Shown: positions 30,501 through 42,500 of the stretch, piece by piece
How positions within the stretch are numbered: position 1 is the first letter of the stretch
How the letters are laid out: every line of letters starts with the position of its first letter
NCBI RefSeq assembly: GCF_964199755.1
Contig: NC_133903.1
Coordinates: forward strand, 2,113,001-2,177,000
Length of the DNA: 64,000 nt
Reading direction: 5' to 3'
Source of the DNA: Larus michahellis
Taxonomy: Eukaryota > Chordata > Aves > Charadriiformes > Laridae
Notes under the pieces: model-generated
The model's input: only the letters and a program-made list of their open reading frames with translations
What the model was told of the DNA's origin: nothing
Databases searched by the model: none
Translations under genes and position numbers: made by a program

Positions 30501-33500
30501 CCTCTCTCGAACCCCCACTCCCCATGTCCAGGCAGACCCAGCACCACACCGAGTCCACCTACCCGTCCATCCATCTTGGAAGAGACTCCCCCAAATCCAC
30601 AGGCAGAACTGGCTCATTCAGTCATAGAATCACAGAATGTGGTGGGTTGGAAGGGACCTCTAAAGGCCACCTAGTCCAACCCCCTGCAGTCAGCAGGGAC
30701 ATCTTCAACTAGATCAGGTCGCTCAGAGCCTCATCCAGCCTGGCCTTGAATGTCTCCAGGGATGGGGCCTCCACCCCCTCTCTGGGCAACCTGGGCCAGT
30801 GTCTCACCACCCTCAGTGTAGAGAGCTTCTTCCTAATGTCTCATCTAAACCTGCCCTGCTCTAGTTTAAACCATTGCCCCTCATCCTATCTCTACAAGCC
30901 CTTGCAAACAGCCCCCCCGAGCTTTCCTGTAGGCCCTCTTCAGGGACTGGAAGGGGCTCTAAGGTCCATCAATTAAATTGTACTCTATATATATATATAT
31001 ATGTATGTATTATATAATATATGTATTTGTTTTTATATATATTTATATATATAAATTATATATTATATATGTATTTTTATATATATAATATATATAATAT
31101 ATGTATTTTTAATATATATATATATATATATAAAAAATATAAGTCCATCAATTCGATCCTAGTCCAGCTCGAGCTGTGGGCTTGCTGCGTGCTTTTTCTA
31201 ATGAAAAGACGTGGCTAACCCGTTGGAGGGCACTCCTCAGAAAGAGAAGAACCCCGAGGGAGCAGGATTATCCGAAGTCTGAGGAAAGGGAAGCAGCCAA
31301 GAAAGCTACCGACACCCAGCCAAGGGCAGCCGCATCCGACAACAGCGCGGGAAAGGCCCGGGCTGGTGCACTCGTGTCGCCGCCGTGGTAGGAATTAATT
31401 GCCGGGGAACCGAAGCGCTGACTGAGTCAGAGTCAGATGCCGCTACCTGCCAGGCTCGGATCAGCAAAAATGCTACAAAACCTACAGTGGGCTGTACACG
31501 CCGGAGCTGAACAGGAATCATGTCTCCCTGACAGGAGACAGGCAGGCAGGAGGTGATGCTCGGCTGATACGTTTATAAAATGCAAGATTTGCTTAACGGG
31601 AGGCAGAGATGCTGCCGGGGCTCTGAGGGCTGGCGTTTGCCGACTGCTCTCTTGAATAGCCCAACACTGAGCAGCTTGCTCTGGAAGTGTGCGCTTTAGA
31701 AACCAGGGACAGGCCGTTTCTGTTCTTGAAGGGCACTGATTTTTAACGCCAAGCCAGTTGGAGCAACACAGTACTTGAAAAGCCATTTCTATTCACTCCA
31801 CTCAATGGTAGAGACGGTTCCAGAGCCTCTCCGCGCCTGGCGTTTGGGGAACACTAACATCTCGTAGGGGCTGGACGGAGCTGGGTTTGGAGGAAAGGAC
31901 GTCGGCGTTGGATGAGAGAGATGAGAGAGAGGAGAGAGAGCGCGTGGAGGACAGGGACGTCTCCAAATGCAAACATGGGGTGATGCAGAGGGGAAGATGA
32001 TCTTTTCCTTCAGAAATCAGTTTGCCGGCTCAGCAGAGCGCTGGGCACGCAGAGCTCGGTTCTTGGCAGCTCCAGCTGGGAGCAGCTCAGCTCCCCGAGC
32101 CTCGGCTGTGGGTCTCATCCATTCGTTCATCTCGGGGGTTTCATTGCGATCATCTGAATGGCGAAGGATGCTGCAGGCATTCTGTATTAAACTTGTTCCC
32201 CTCCACAACACATTTTTTGTGGTTTTTTTGGTTTTTTCTTTTTAACGCTTAAGGGATGAAGAATAAAAATTACTCTACACTTCCCCAAAGAGGATCTAAA
32301 ACAATTGAAAATCTCCAAAGTCCACCTAGGACTTACCCCTGGCAGATGGGCACTGCAGCGATTATATATGAAGAGAGGGAAGCCCAGAGAGGTTTGGTGA
32401 GCTGCCCAGGACGAGACTGTGAGCCAGTGTCAAAGTCGGGCTGGAAACCCAGCTTTCCCTGCCCTCTTACATAGGGACATTTCATCATTTTCATCTCCTT
32501 CCAACCTTTTGTGGCAAAACACAGTATCCAAATCCCACTCCAAGGGAGAATTAAAAAAACCCAACCCAACACTAAGTGTTATCCCTTTCCATAGTTCACA
32601 TGCCGGTTCTTCCCAGACCAGTCGCCTCTGCACAAGAGCGCCTGGCTGCTCTGACAAAGCCAGCAACTAATTTCACCGTACTTTGGTACGGATTTTCATA
32701 AATCCTTTGTTTGCTTCTTTTCTTCCTTCCTTCCTGCAGGGCTGCGTCCTCAGGAGTGGCTCGTCTGCCCAAACCTGCCGCCTGTTCCCCCGTCAACACC
32801 CATGAGTGCAAACCACCACCAACTGGACTTGCACCCAACATGAACTCGCCCAGGTTCCCCAGGCAAACAGAACGTCACCAAGACCTGCCCTGATCTAAAG
32901 GATTGTGCAAACAGCTGGAGAAGGTGTTGGGAAACAGAACTGCAGGAGGCTGAACAGGGAAACAGATCTCATACCAGAGGGCATCGGAGTCGCAGAACTA
33001 AAACATGTCTTCCTCATCTCTGTGGGCTGCCCTACCTCAGCAACAGCTCCGTATTTAGCGATATCTGGCCCAATTCAGACCTTCACGAGGGCCGTTCTGC
33101 TTACATGGAAGCAAGATGACCGCTAGCCCTACAACACTTGCTGATTGCTGGCGTTGGACCACGCAGCGTCGTGCCGCCAACACGTCTGCTCCCTCTCCCA
33201 AGGCGCAGAACGAGGGATGCGGATGCCTGTCGTCACCCCCCTTGATGACTAGCACCCAACCGTGACTGCAGAGAGGACCACCTGCTGGAGAGCACCTACA
33301 GGCAACCCTTTAGAAATATCACTCTCGCATTGCTAACACCGTTGCCGTTTGGTCGTCAAGTTTTCTGCATCACTTCATCCGCCTGCCAAGAAGAAAAACC
33401 AGTCGCTTCCTTTTCTAGACAGTTCTGGCACAAACCTGCGACACTTGCAAAAAAACCCACCAAGCAGTTGTGACAAAGTTAGCCAACGAACAGCACATAG

Positions 33501-36500
33501 TATAACCTGAAACCACACAGCCGGAGTGGGTATTTTTGGCCCGTTACGTAGTTCCCAAGGTAAAATGAGGAACTGTCACTTCCATGCTCACTTCATCACC
33601 ACAGCTAAAACTCTGCGGGGCAAAGAAAACCAGGTTATCATGGTGGTTGACTGAAAAGAAGACATTGCGTGGCCTTGTGTCAGCTCCGTTGAGCCGGTGG
33701 CTGGAGCTCCTCCAAGCCAGGCATCTCAAACCGGCAGGACCCATGGGGCGCTCTGGTCTAGCCCAGCTTTGTCACTGTCGGAGAGGTCGCAGAGGAAGCA
33801 AGGGAGAGGATTTTCTATCGAGACAATCTGACACAGACACCGTCTTTCCATCCAACTTCCGCCAGCAATTTGTTCAAGTTCCCCATTTCTAAAGCAGGGG
33901 GATATTGCTGGTTCCCCACCTCAGAAAGCCGTTATGGTGCTTAGTTAATGATGGGGGTTTTGGTCTCTGAGAACGTGGATTATAGGAAGTACCCGAAACT
34001 ACTCTTTCGGTTTCAGCCTTTGTTCTCAGAGAAGGAAAAAATCCTCCTGCGAGGAGGACAATAAGATCCACTGGCTTGAAAAAAAATAAAACGTGCATGG
34101 ACTTTGCTTTCCCTTATCCTAAGCAAAGCATTATATACTCGGAATTAAACCATTTCTGCTCTTCAGTTTCCTTGGTGCTTTATTTTGCAATTTCACCTGG
34201 AAACAGGCATCAGAACTGCTTGTTTCCATGACATTTCTAGGGGGTGTGTTAAAACCCGGCCTGGCCCAAGGCTTTTAGGAGAAACATGTTAGTATACCCA
34301 AAATCGAGCATAGCAACAGGGCCAGTACCGTACCCGAGTCCAAATGCCTCACTGTGTTGTTTCTTGCCCTTTTGTATCGCTGCAAGACCAAGCATGCGAG
34401 GCTGGAATAGGAGAAAAAAAATTTACTTCTGTGTGTAATCCAAGAGCAATCACATTTTCCTAGCGCTGGGGCAGGGCACCTCCACCTGCAGAAGCAGATT
34501 TTCTTTCCTCTAAGCTGTCAAAGTGCTTTGACCCCGATTCAGCGCTTTGGAGAAGATTTAAATACAACTACATCCCTGTGCTGCTAAAATTGCAGGGTTT
34601 ATATCGCCACTTCTCCATATGTCAGAAGCCGAGTAGTCTGCTATATTAACATTGTAAGATGTTAATTAAACCAGAACGGTAGAGAGATACTTACTGGAGA
34701 TGGCGTGCCCGCTTTTTCTGCGAGGTTAAGGAATTGCATAATTACTTGGAGCAGCTGAGTGGCGAATCCCTGATGTCCCACGTCGCCACTGACACCAATG
34801 TCACCACCTCCTTTTCAAACAAAGGGTCTGAAGGGTATTTCTTCTGAAATAAACCACGCCGTCCCTAGTCAGAGGGCTGGATGGAGAAGGTGGCCTATTC
34901 TAAGGTTTCCCTATGGACTGGACTTTGATGAGTGTTGGAAAAAAAAGAACTGTACACCTCCTGTTTGGCTGTGTCAGTGTGAATTGTTTGGTTTGATTGC
35001 TGTAAGTTGTAATATTTCTTCCTGTAGCATTTGGCCACCACCAAAGCAAGACATGTCAATGACTTCATTTTTTAAGCATTTGCATTCCAATAAATAATAA
35101 AAATTTTCTCGTGGAGTGAAAACACCGCTGTTTGTCCACAGGCAAACTCATCCTCCCCATACATAAGGTAGTCGCCCTGCGAGCGGTGTCAAGGTTGGTC
35201 AAACTTAGAGCTTGCAGCCGCTCCCCGGCTCCACGCACAGCACCGGCAGCTTGCTTTTGTTTTCCCTGCAGCTGTGCTGAGGAGCTTATAACTTCCCCGA
35301 AAATAATTCTGCAGTCATCTCCGGATAAATACCCTTCCTGCTGGTTACATGTTCAGCAGTGCAGAAACGGGCGTATTGGAGATGTCGGCACCCGCCCGTG
35401 CGGGAGGCAGAGGGGACCGCGGAGGCTTGCTGGTGAGATGGGTGTCCTTTCCCCAGCTGTCCTCCTCCACAGGCCAGGAGAGGAGCCACCAAGAGCGGCT
35501 ACTGCTCAAGCACAGGTCAGTGCTTTGGAAATGAAAGCCTCAGCAAGGAGCGAACGAGAAGGCGTTTAGTGACCCTGCAAACCAGTCTCTTGCCCCTAGA
35601 AGGGCAGCTGGGAGGTAAGCTCTTGGTGCACCTCATGCAAGGATGGGTGCCCAGCACATCTCACATCTCACTCTCTCGCAGCTGATCTCCCTTCACCCCC
35701 CTTAAGACAACCCTTTATCCCCGTCTGAGACAACGCATCCTCATCACGTGTCACCCAGCCACCAAAGGAGCCCAAGACCTCCCATGTGCCCCCACACCGA
35801 CACCAACACCCACACAACCGTTTTCTCATGCACACACCTTTTAGAGGCGAGAATTTCCCAGCTCTTAATCAATCACTCCTCTCTTAATGAGCACTTAGCA
35901 TGCAAATTACCTTTCCTAAAGGCCATTTTGCAGAGAAGGGTTTCCTGTTGCCATCCAGTCTGCCTCTGCCGCCTTCCAGGAGCTCATAAAACAATTATTG
36001 TCCTGCTGCATTGTAGCACCTCGGCTATGGATGCAAGCGGCTGATTAGATTGATTGCTTCCACAATACCCAATTAACCCACTCGCTCTGCAAATGATTGA
36101 CTTAATCAAAGGCAATTAGCGCTTGAATGGCTACATCAGACAGAAAGCCAGGATTTAGTAGATGATTGAGATAACACCTTACAGACATCTCCTTGGCCTT
36201 CTGAGGGAAAGCATCATCATTAATGCTCAGCTCACAGAGCTGGAAGTACCTGAAACCTTAGGTCGGTGGTTTTTGGTGGCACAGAAAACAGGCGTAGGAA
36301 CGCAGACATTTCCCTTTACTGAGGAAGGGAACAATGCCACACGCTACTCCTAAGGGGAACTTGAAAAGTGTCGATGTTCCCCTTTTCCTCCTCTTCCTGC
36401 TCACGCAGGACTGAGACCCCCGGCCAGTTGAACAGACCTCAATGACCAGCTGTCGCAAAGCAGTAACTTTTGTCCCTGACAGCTCTAGACAGCCCATTCC

Positions 36501-39500
36501 CGAGTGATGGAGGTACAGGGTTGTCTCCCATTACCAATCCTCGAGCAAAGTCAAACGTGTTTTACAAAACCATCTTCAATATTGACGCCTTGCAAGGCAT
36601 CTTCTCCCACAACGTAAAAAAGCTGCCCCAAAGGACCAGATTTGGAGGCAGAACCACGGCTCTGCAGAAATACAGGTGTCACTGTCCTCAGTGACTATTT
36701 TTCTGCTAGACAAATCGCCCCAAACCGGCACAGCCAAGACAAAGGTCAAGGAGAGCAACCCATGCCCTCTAAAACAGAGGACAACTTCAAGGTCAAAGCC
36801 AAACATGGAAAACAAACTGTCCAGATCACTGCAAAAACAGGTTGTCATCTTGCTTCGTCTTAAGCAACAAAGCCTTTGAAATGGAAAAAGTCGTTTGTTC
36901 AGCTACCCAGCTGCTGGGATCAATATGTGAAACGGAGACAAATACACAGTCTCTATGGAAAAAACATGGGGCTGAGCTTAAGAACACATCAAGATCCTGA
37001 TGTTGACGGAAAGAAGACGAGGTCTGTCCCCATACATAGGCATGTGGTATTTAAATGCAAGCTCAGTCCCTGGGTTTCCAGTCCCTTTTAATGTCATCGT
37101 GAACACACTTGCATTGCTGGCTCACAGCTGAAAATCCAAATTGCTTCTAAGCAAAGCCCCCAATAATAAAGCTGAAATCCATTAAGCCTGTGATGTTTGC
37201 CACTATTTAAATCTGATTAAAATCGTACATGACACCACTAAGCCTAACAGCCAGAAAACACTCCCGTCAGGTCTGATGTTTCCCCATGTAATCCAGACCC
37301 CCCCTTCTTTCACCGGGCTGTCAGCTGAAAGGAGCCATAATAAGAGATCACGTACCTAATCCAGCTCCCTAAGCTGTTTTTAACCGGTTTCTTTAATCAC
37401 ATGTTTTGATTCCCTACGGAGTAGCTCTCAGGTGACAAAGACATTGATACAGTCATTCATGCCCCAGAAGGTATCTCGGGTGGGATGGCGTTGCCCCCTT
37501 GCGCCGACGGAGAGCGGCAGAAAGGAGACAGGAGAGGAGGTGCCTCCGCGAGCGCAGGGACAAAAGGTGGGAAATCGAGGCAGCAGGAGGTGACAACCTG
37601 GGCAAGTGACCCCAAGGAAACGAGGCACAAAAGGATACTCGCCAGAGAAAAAGCTCTTGATCTCCCAGTGAGCACTCCACGGAAAATGCTATGTGGGAAC
37701 AAATATAATGAGAAAACACCAAAATATACAATTGCCAAGTCTTCACCTGGCCGCTGCAGGTGTATCAGGTTTGGCGTCCACTGTAGAGAACACAGCCACA
37801 TCCTGCCTTTTATCAGTTTATCTTATAATTGACCGTTGATACAGCACAACTTCCATGGCAACTTAATTATTGAGCAAGTGTTTACATATTAAAGATAAGA
37901 GAATAGTTGGCTGCTGCGGTGCAATTCGATTGTATCTGCTGGGAGACGTTAAAACCCTCTGCTACAGAAAATGGCTTTACTGGAAGTCTTGCGCTTGCGT
38001 TACTGAGAATTGAATGTGGAATCTAATTTTACTTGGAAATCAAATGCTTCCTCTTGGAGTGGCATCCCCATACGCCCACCTGGGAGCTGCTGGCTGCTCA
38101 GAGGAAAAATCCAGTTACAGGTAAATAACCTTCAGGTTTTGATCTTTTGAAGCCAGCCCTTTATTACAAAAAGGCAGATGAAAGCTGAGAGGTTCCCGGT
38201 GCGATGCTCATCCCATTCACCAGCGCTGAATGCACTCGAGCCTGATCTAGCTGGAAAGCTGGGCGAGAAAACATCTGAGGACAGGCACGCAGTACTAAGT
38301 CGCAGTAACACCCATGCAGCAGTACGCTGCGGAAGCTGAATTTTGCGAGCCAAACCACTCCCAAACCAGAAACCAGGATCCTCCTTGGGCAAAATACCCC
38401 AAAACGTTCTCGCTGTAGCTGTTGCGAGTTACTCGTACAAAAGCTGTGGGGGGAGATGAACCGCAGCTTTCTGGCTCGGCAGCTGGAGGAGCCACTGTCA
38501 CCGTCCCACAGCCGTCACCCCCTGCCCAGCGCTGCCCATAGGTCCTGCCTGACCTCTGCCAGGAGAGGGAGAACCCACCTACGGCCTCGCGTGACACCGC
38601 AACGACTTTTATACAGACGGCAAAGAGGTGAGACCCCAAAAGACTTGGGGCTGAGGAGCTTTTACACCCTCAACACGCACCGCGGATGGGCTACGCCAAC
38701 CTACGGGCTGCTGGGGCTTCAGTCAGAACAACCGCAAGGCACCGGGGGCCACCCGAAGGTCTGGGTTTCACACAGGCGCCCTGCAGAGCCTCAGAGCACC
38801 GTGATGGGATCAGGCTAAAATATCCTCCAAGCCCTGAATCCTTTCAGACGGGTTTCTTACCTGCATCAATAAATAAAACCTCAGCCCGGGCAGCTGCTCG
38901 CGGAGATCAACCCAAGCAAGGATGAGATGAATTTAATCCCCCAACGGAGCTTTACAGGAGTCAGCAGAGAAGTTCACCACCGACTTCAGACAGGTTTAGG
39001 ACCCTCTTTCCGGGGCATCCCGGAATAAAGCATTCCCCCCACGTAGGCAGTGTTGCCGTACAGCCATAAATCACGGAAACCCGCTCTCGCACGCACATAA
39101 CATCCCTCTTTGTTTGCTTTGAAGAGAAATCCAAATGGCTTCGAGCACATCTGCTGCGGTGCGAACGGCTCCTGATCGTCTGTTATTGAGCGTTCCACAC
39201 ATTTACAGTCAAAGCTATTGCCTGATGCAGGGAAAGGAGAAATTTTTAATTTAGGACTTCACTGGTTCCTTTCCCGGCTGCTGGTTTTACAGCTGTCCCA
39301 GCAATCAGCCGGTAGAGGATGCTGGGGCAGCTGTGCTATGGAGGGAGGGCATTCGGCCGCTGCCACAACCCCCCACTTGCACGAGGACATTGGCACACCT
39401 TGGTTTTTCTAAAACCATCACTCCCCCCCGTCCCCTGGAGCAGTGCGGTCCCACTGTAGGAGCTCCTAGAATTGCATAAATCCAGGCTAAATTCCGTCCC

Positions 39501-42500
39501 AACAAATCATCGACCAAAACCCCCATCGACTTTGCTACGCCGAAATGCCTTCTCCCGGCCCCTGCAATGCGTGAAAGTTTGCAATTCACTCCCCGCCGAG
39601 CAGCCTCCGCGTCTCTTTGGTATTTTGGGGATATACTGTTTGTGCCTGACGTGCCGCGCACCCGCTCCCCTCAGGGGCTGCCCTGCGGATGCAAACGGAC
39701 CCGGCTCAGCGCGGCGCCTGCTGCGGCTGCGCCTCAACTGCAGCCGTATTTGTGAAGCCAGTCCCATTTCGCCAGCCGGGGAGGCACCTCCCAGCCCGGT
39801 TTCACTGCAAGCATCCAAGAGGTGAGGACAACGCCGCCGCTGCAGGCTTCTCTGCTGCGTCGGAGATTTCAAGGTGAAAACTTGGGCGAACTCACTACGG
39901 GGGGAAAATGCGGATGGGGACGGGCTGTTGTCGGTCAAGAAAGACCCACCGGCAAAACCCTAGTTGAGGTTGGTCTATGGCTCAACTACATCTTCGGCAA
40001 ACTCCAGAAAAAGACATGACCTCACCCTGGAAAAATGTTCTTTATCTGATGAGAGACAGAAACTGCCTGGCCCTGCGCAGGTCTCACACGTAAAATGGAT
40101 CTTTCTTTAATAGAAATTTAATTAAGCTAGGACGCGTTGCCATGAAATCAGCCTTTCCCATGTACTTCGTTATCGTATTGCTTCCTAGTCTCTGCCTTCT
40201 CATTAGCAGAGGAAAGATGCACCAGCCCTTTGGTCCTGTGTCACCACTCAGCGAACACAAACGTGCCCAGTATAAAAACACCGAGAAACACCGGGAAATC
40301 CGGGACACCGAGAACCACCTTCATAAACAGTCAGAAATAGAAAGGGATGGTTCCCCTATTCTTTCCCTAAATGTTTGTTATCAAAACCACGGAGACCCAG
40401 CCTGATACTTCTCCTTAGCTCTCTCCAATTAGCACAGATCCATTTATTGACTGTAAAACCCCAAGGTTACAGGAACAGGCAGCCTGAGCAATATCAAAAT
40501 ACAGTATTTCAAGTTGGTTGACCTCAAATAGGGAAAGCTCGAGGAGCGGAGCGACTCATGCTAATTATAATTGAGGTGTTTCATGCACTTATTGATCTTA
40601 CGGCCTACACTCAGCGGGTGGCCTGACCCCCCCCAGGGGCACCCACAGCTCAGGGCATCTCCAGGGAGCACCCGGAGCATCCCGAGCACGTCCCCAAGCA
40701 CAGGCAGTGCCGTCAGCCGCCGAGGGAGCCCGGGGGCCGGAGGGGCTCAGACCACCTCGCCCGTGAGAAACTGCGCGAGTTCAGCGAACGCGGCTGACCT
40801 CAAACTGACCACAGATGAAACTCTTCTGATTTGAGTTGACAAATGTAAATATTTCTGGCGAAGGATGATGCAAAATGAAACAACGTTTCTCTAGGTGTGC
40901 TTTTTTGAGAGGAAAAAAACCTAACCAAACATTTTGCACAAAGTGCTTAAGCGGAAACAAAAAAGACCAACCCCCAGCTATTTAAAATCTTGGGGGCCAG
41001 CCCTTTCCCCCGTCCGCGAGGCTCGCTCCCACGCCGCCCGGCTGCCCCGGAGCCCAGCATCGCTGCTGCTTTAATTTTCGCACGAGAGCTGCTGCTCTTT
41101 GGCTAATTATAGAAGCTTGGATCAGAGCTGGGCTGAAGGCAGCTTGACAGAACCAGCTGTTAAAATTACAGCTGGATCCTGAACTGGCTGTGAACATCCC
41201 GCTTTAGCTCGCGGTGTTGCTACCCCCTCCCCGGCGCTGCTCGGCTTCCTCCTCCACCAACCCTCCAGCTCGGACCCACAGGTCCTCGCCCCCAATTTTT
41301 GGCTGCCTGAATGCTTTTCCGCTTTAGGGGAACTGAAGACATCTTTTTGCTAGATGTTTTCCTTCCTACCGCGGCTATCTGCCAGATCCATCACCACCCC
41401 ATCACTTTGTCACCGCAATGTTCGTGAATTTCCTGGAGAGCCCAACAGCAGTCGCTGGCCTCTCGCCAGGGCTCACACAGGTAGAAAAAAAATAAAAATG
41501 CACCAAAGTTATCTCTAAAAGAAAAGCTTTTGCATTTGGAGCCTTTTCCTTTGTCTTCTGGTGGTGACATTGTGCGGCGCCTCCTTAGCAAGGCTGGGAA
41601 ACGGCGCAGCGTCTTCCTTTGGTTTTAACGGGGCCTGAGGAGGCGTCGTCACTCTTTGGGGGCTGCACAGGGTCTGAATCAGCGCTTCCCAAGGCTGCTG
41701 GAGGGCACTGCAGGGCTGCCCCGGTTCCTGGCCATGCCATGCCCGCCCTGCTGGGACGTCAGCGCATCCCGGCACGGGAACGGGGCCACGCGCGGGTCCC
41801 TGTCGCAGGCCTGTGCCCCTTGGGAGAAAAAACAATAATAAGACAAACACATTGTGATCTCCCCTTGCGTCCTCCTCCCTGGTTTTGTTTGTTAAACAGC
41901 TCTTCGATGTGCCCTGTCTTTACTGCAGTCAGGTCCACGTCTGAGGTTTAAATCATTTGTTTCGGCAAGTGGAAAGACGGAGCGAGGGCTGAGGCGGGGG
42001 CGGCTCTCCAGGGGGACTCCTTTTCTCCACCACCTTGCCTGGACGCCCGGCTGATCCCGCAGTGGATGGTGTTAGTCCGGCTGGGGTTTACATCGGCTGC
42101 TGGTTTCTCGAGTGGATTTTTTCAAATGGATCCCTTTCCTTCCAAGGCAATTTGGCTCAATATTTACTCACCCTGGAGACAGGCTGTGGTGTGTTTTCAC
42201 TCTGCTCTGGACGAGGCTGCCGAGAGCAGGAGAGGGGACCTGCACAGCATCACCCCCGCGGAGTGCAGGGAGCGGTGCCGGGCACGCCGAGGAAGAAGGA
42301 GCCGTTTGTTTTAAAGCAATGACTACATTTCCCTCACACCTCCAAGGAGAGGATGGGGAAAGGCTTCTTGGAGCAAGTCCTGACAGGGAGCTGTGTAACG
42401 TTAAACACAGGATTATATTGGAAAGACACGAGAAGGAGCCTGAGCATCAGCAAACGCTGTCCTGTCTGCTCCAGCTGAACACGCTTTTCTGTAGGGTTTC

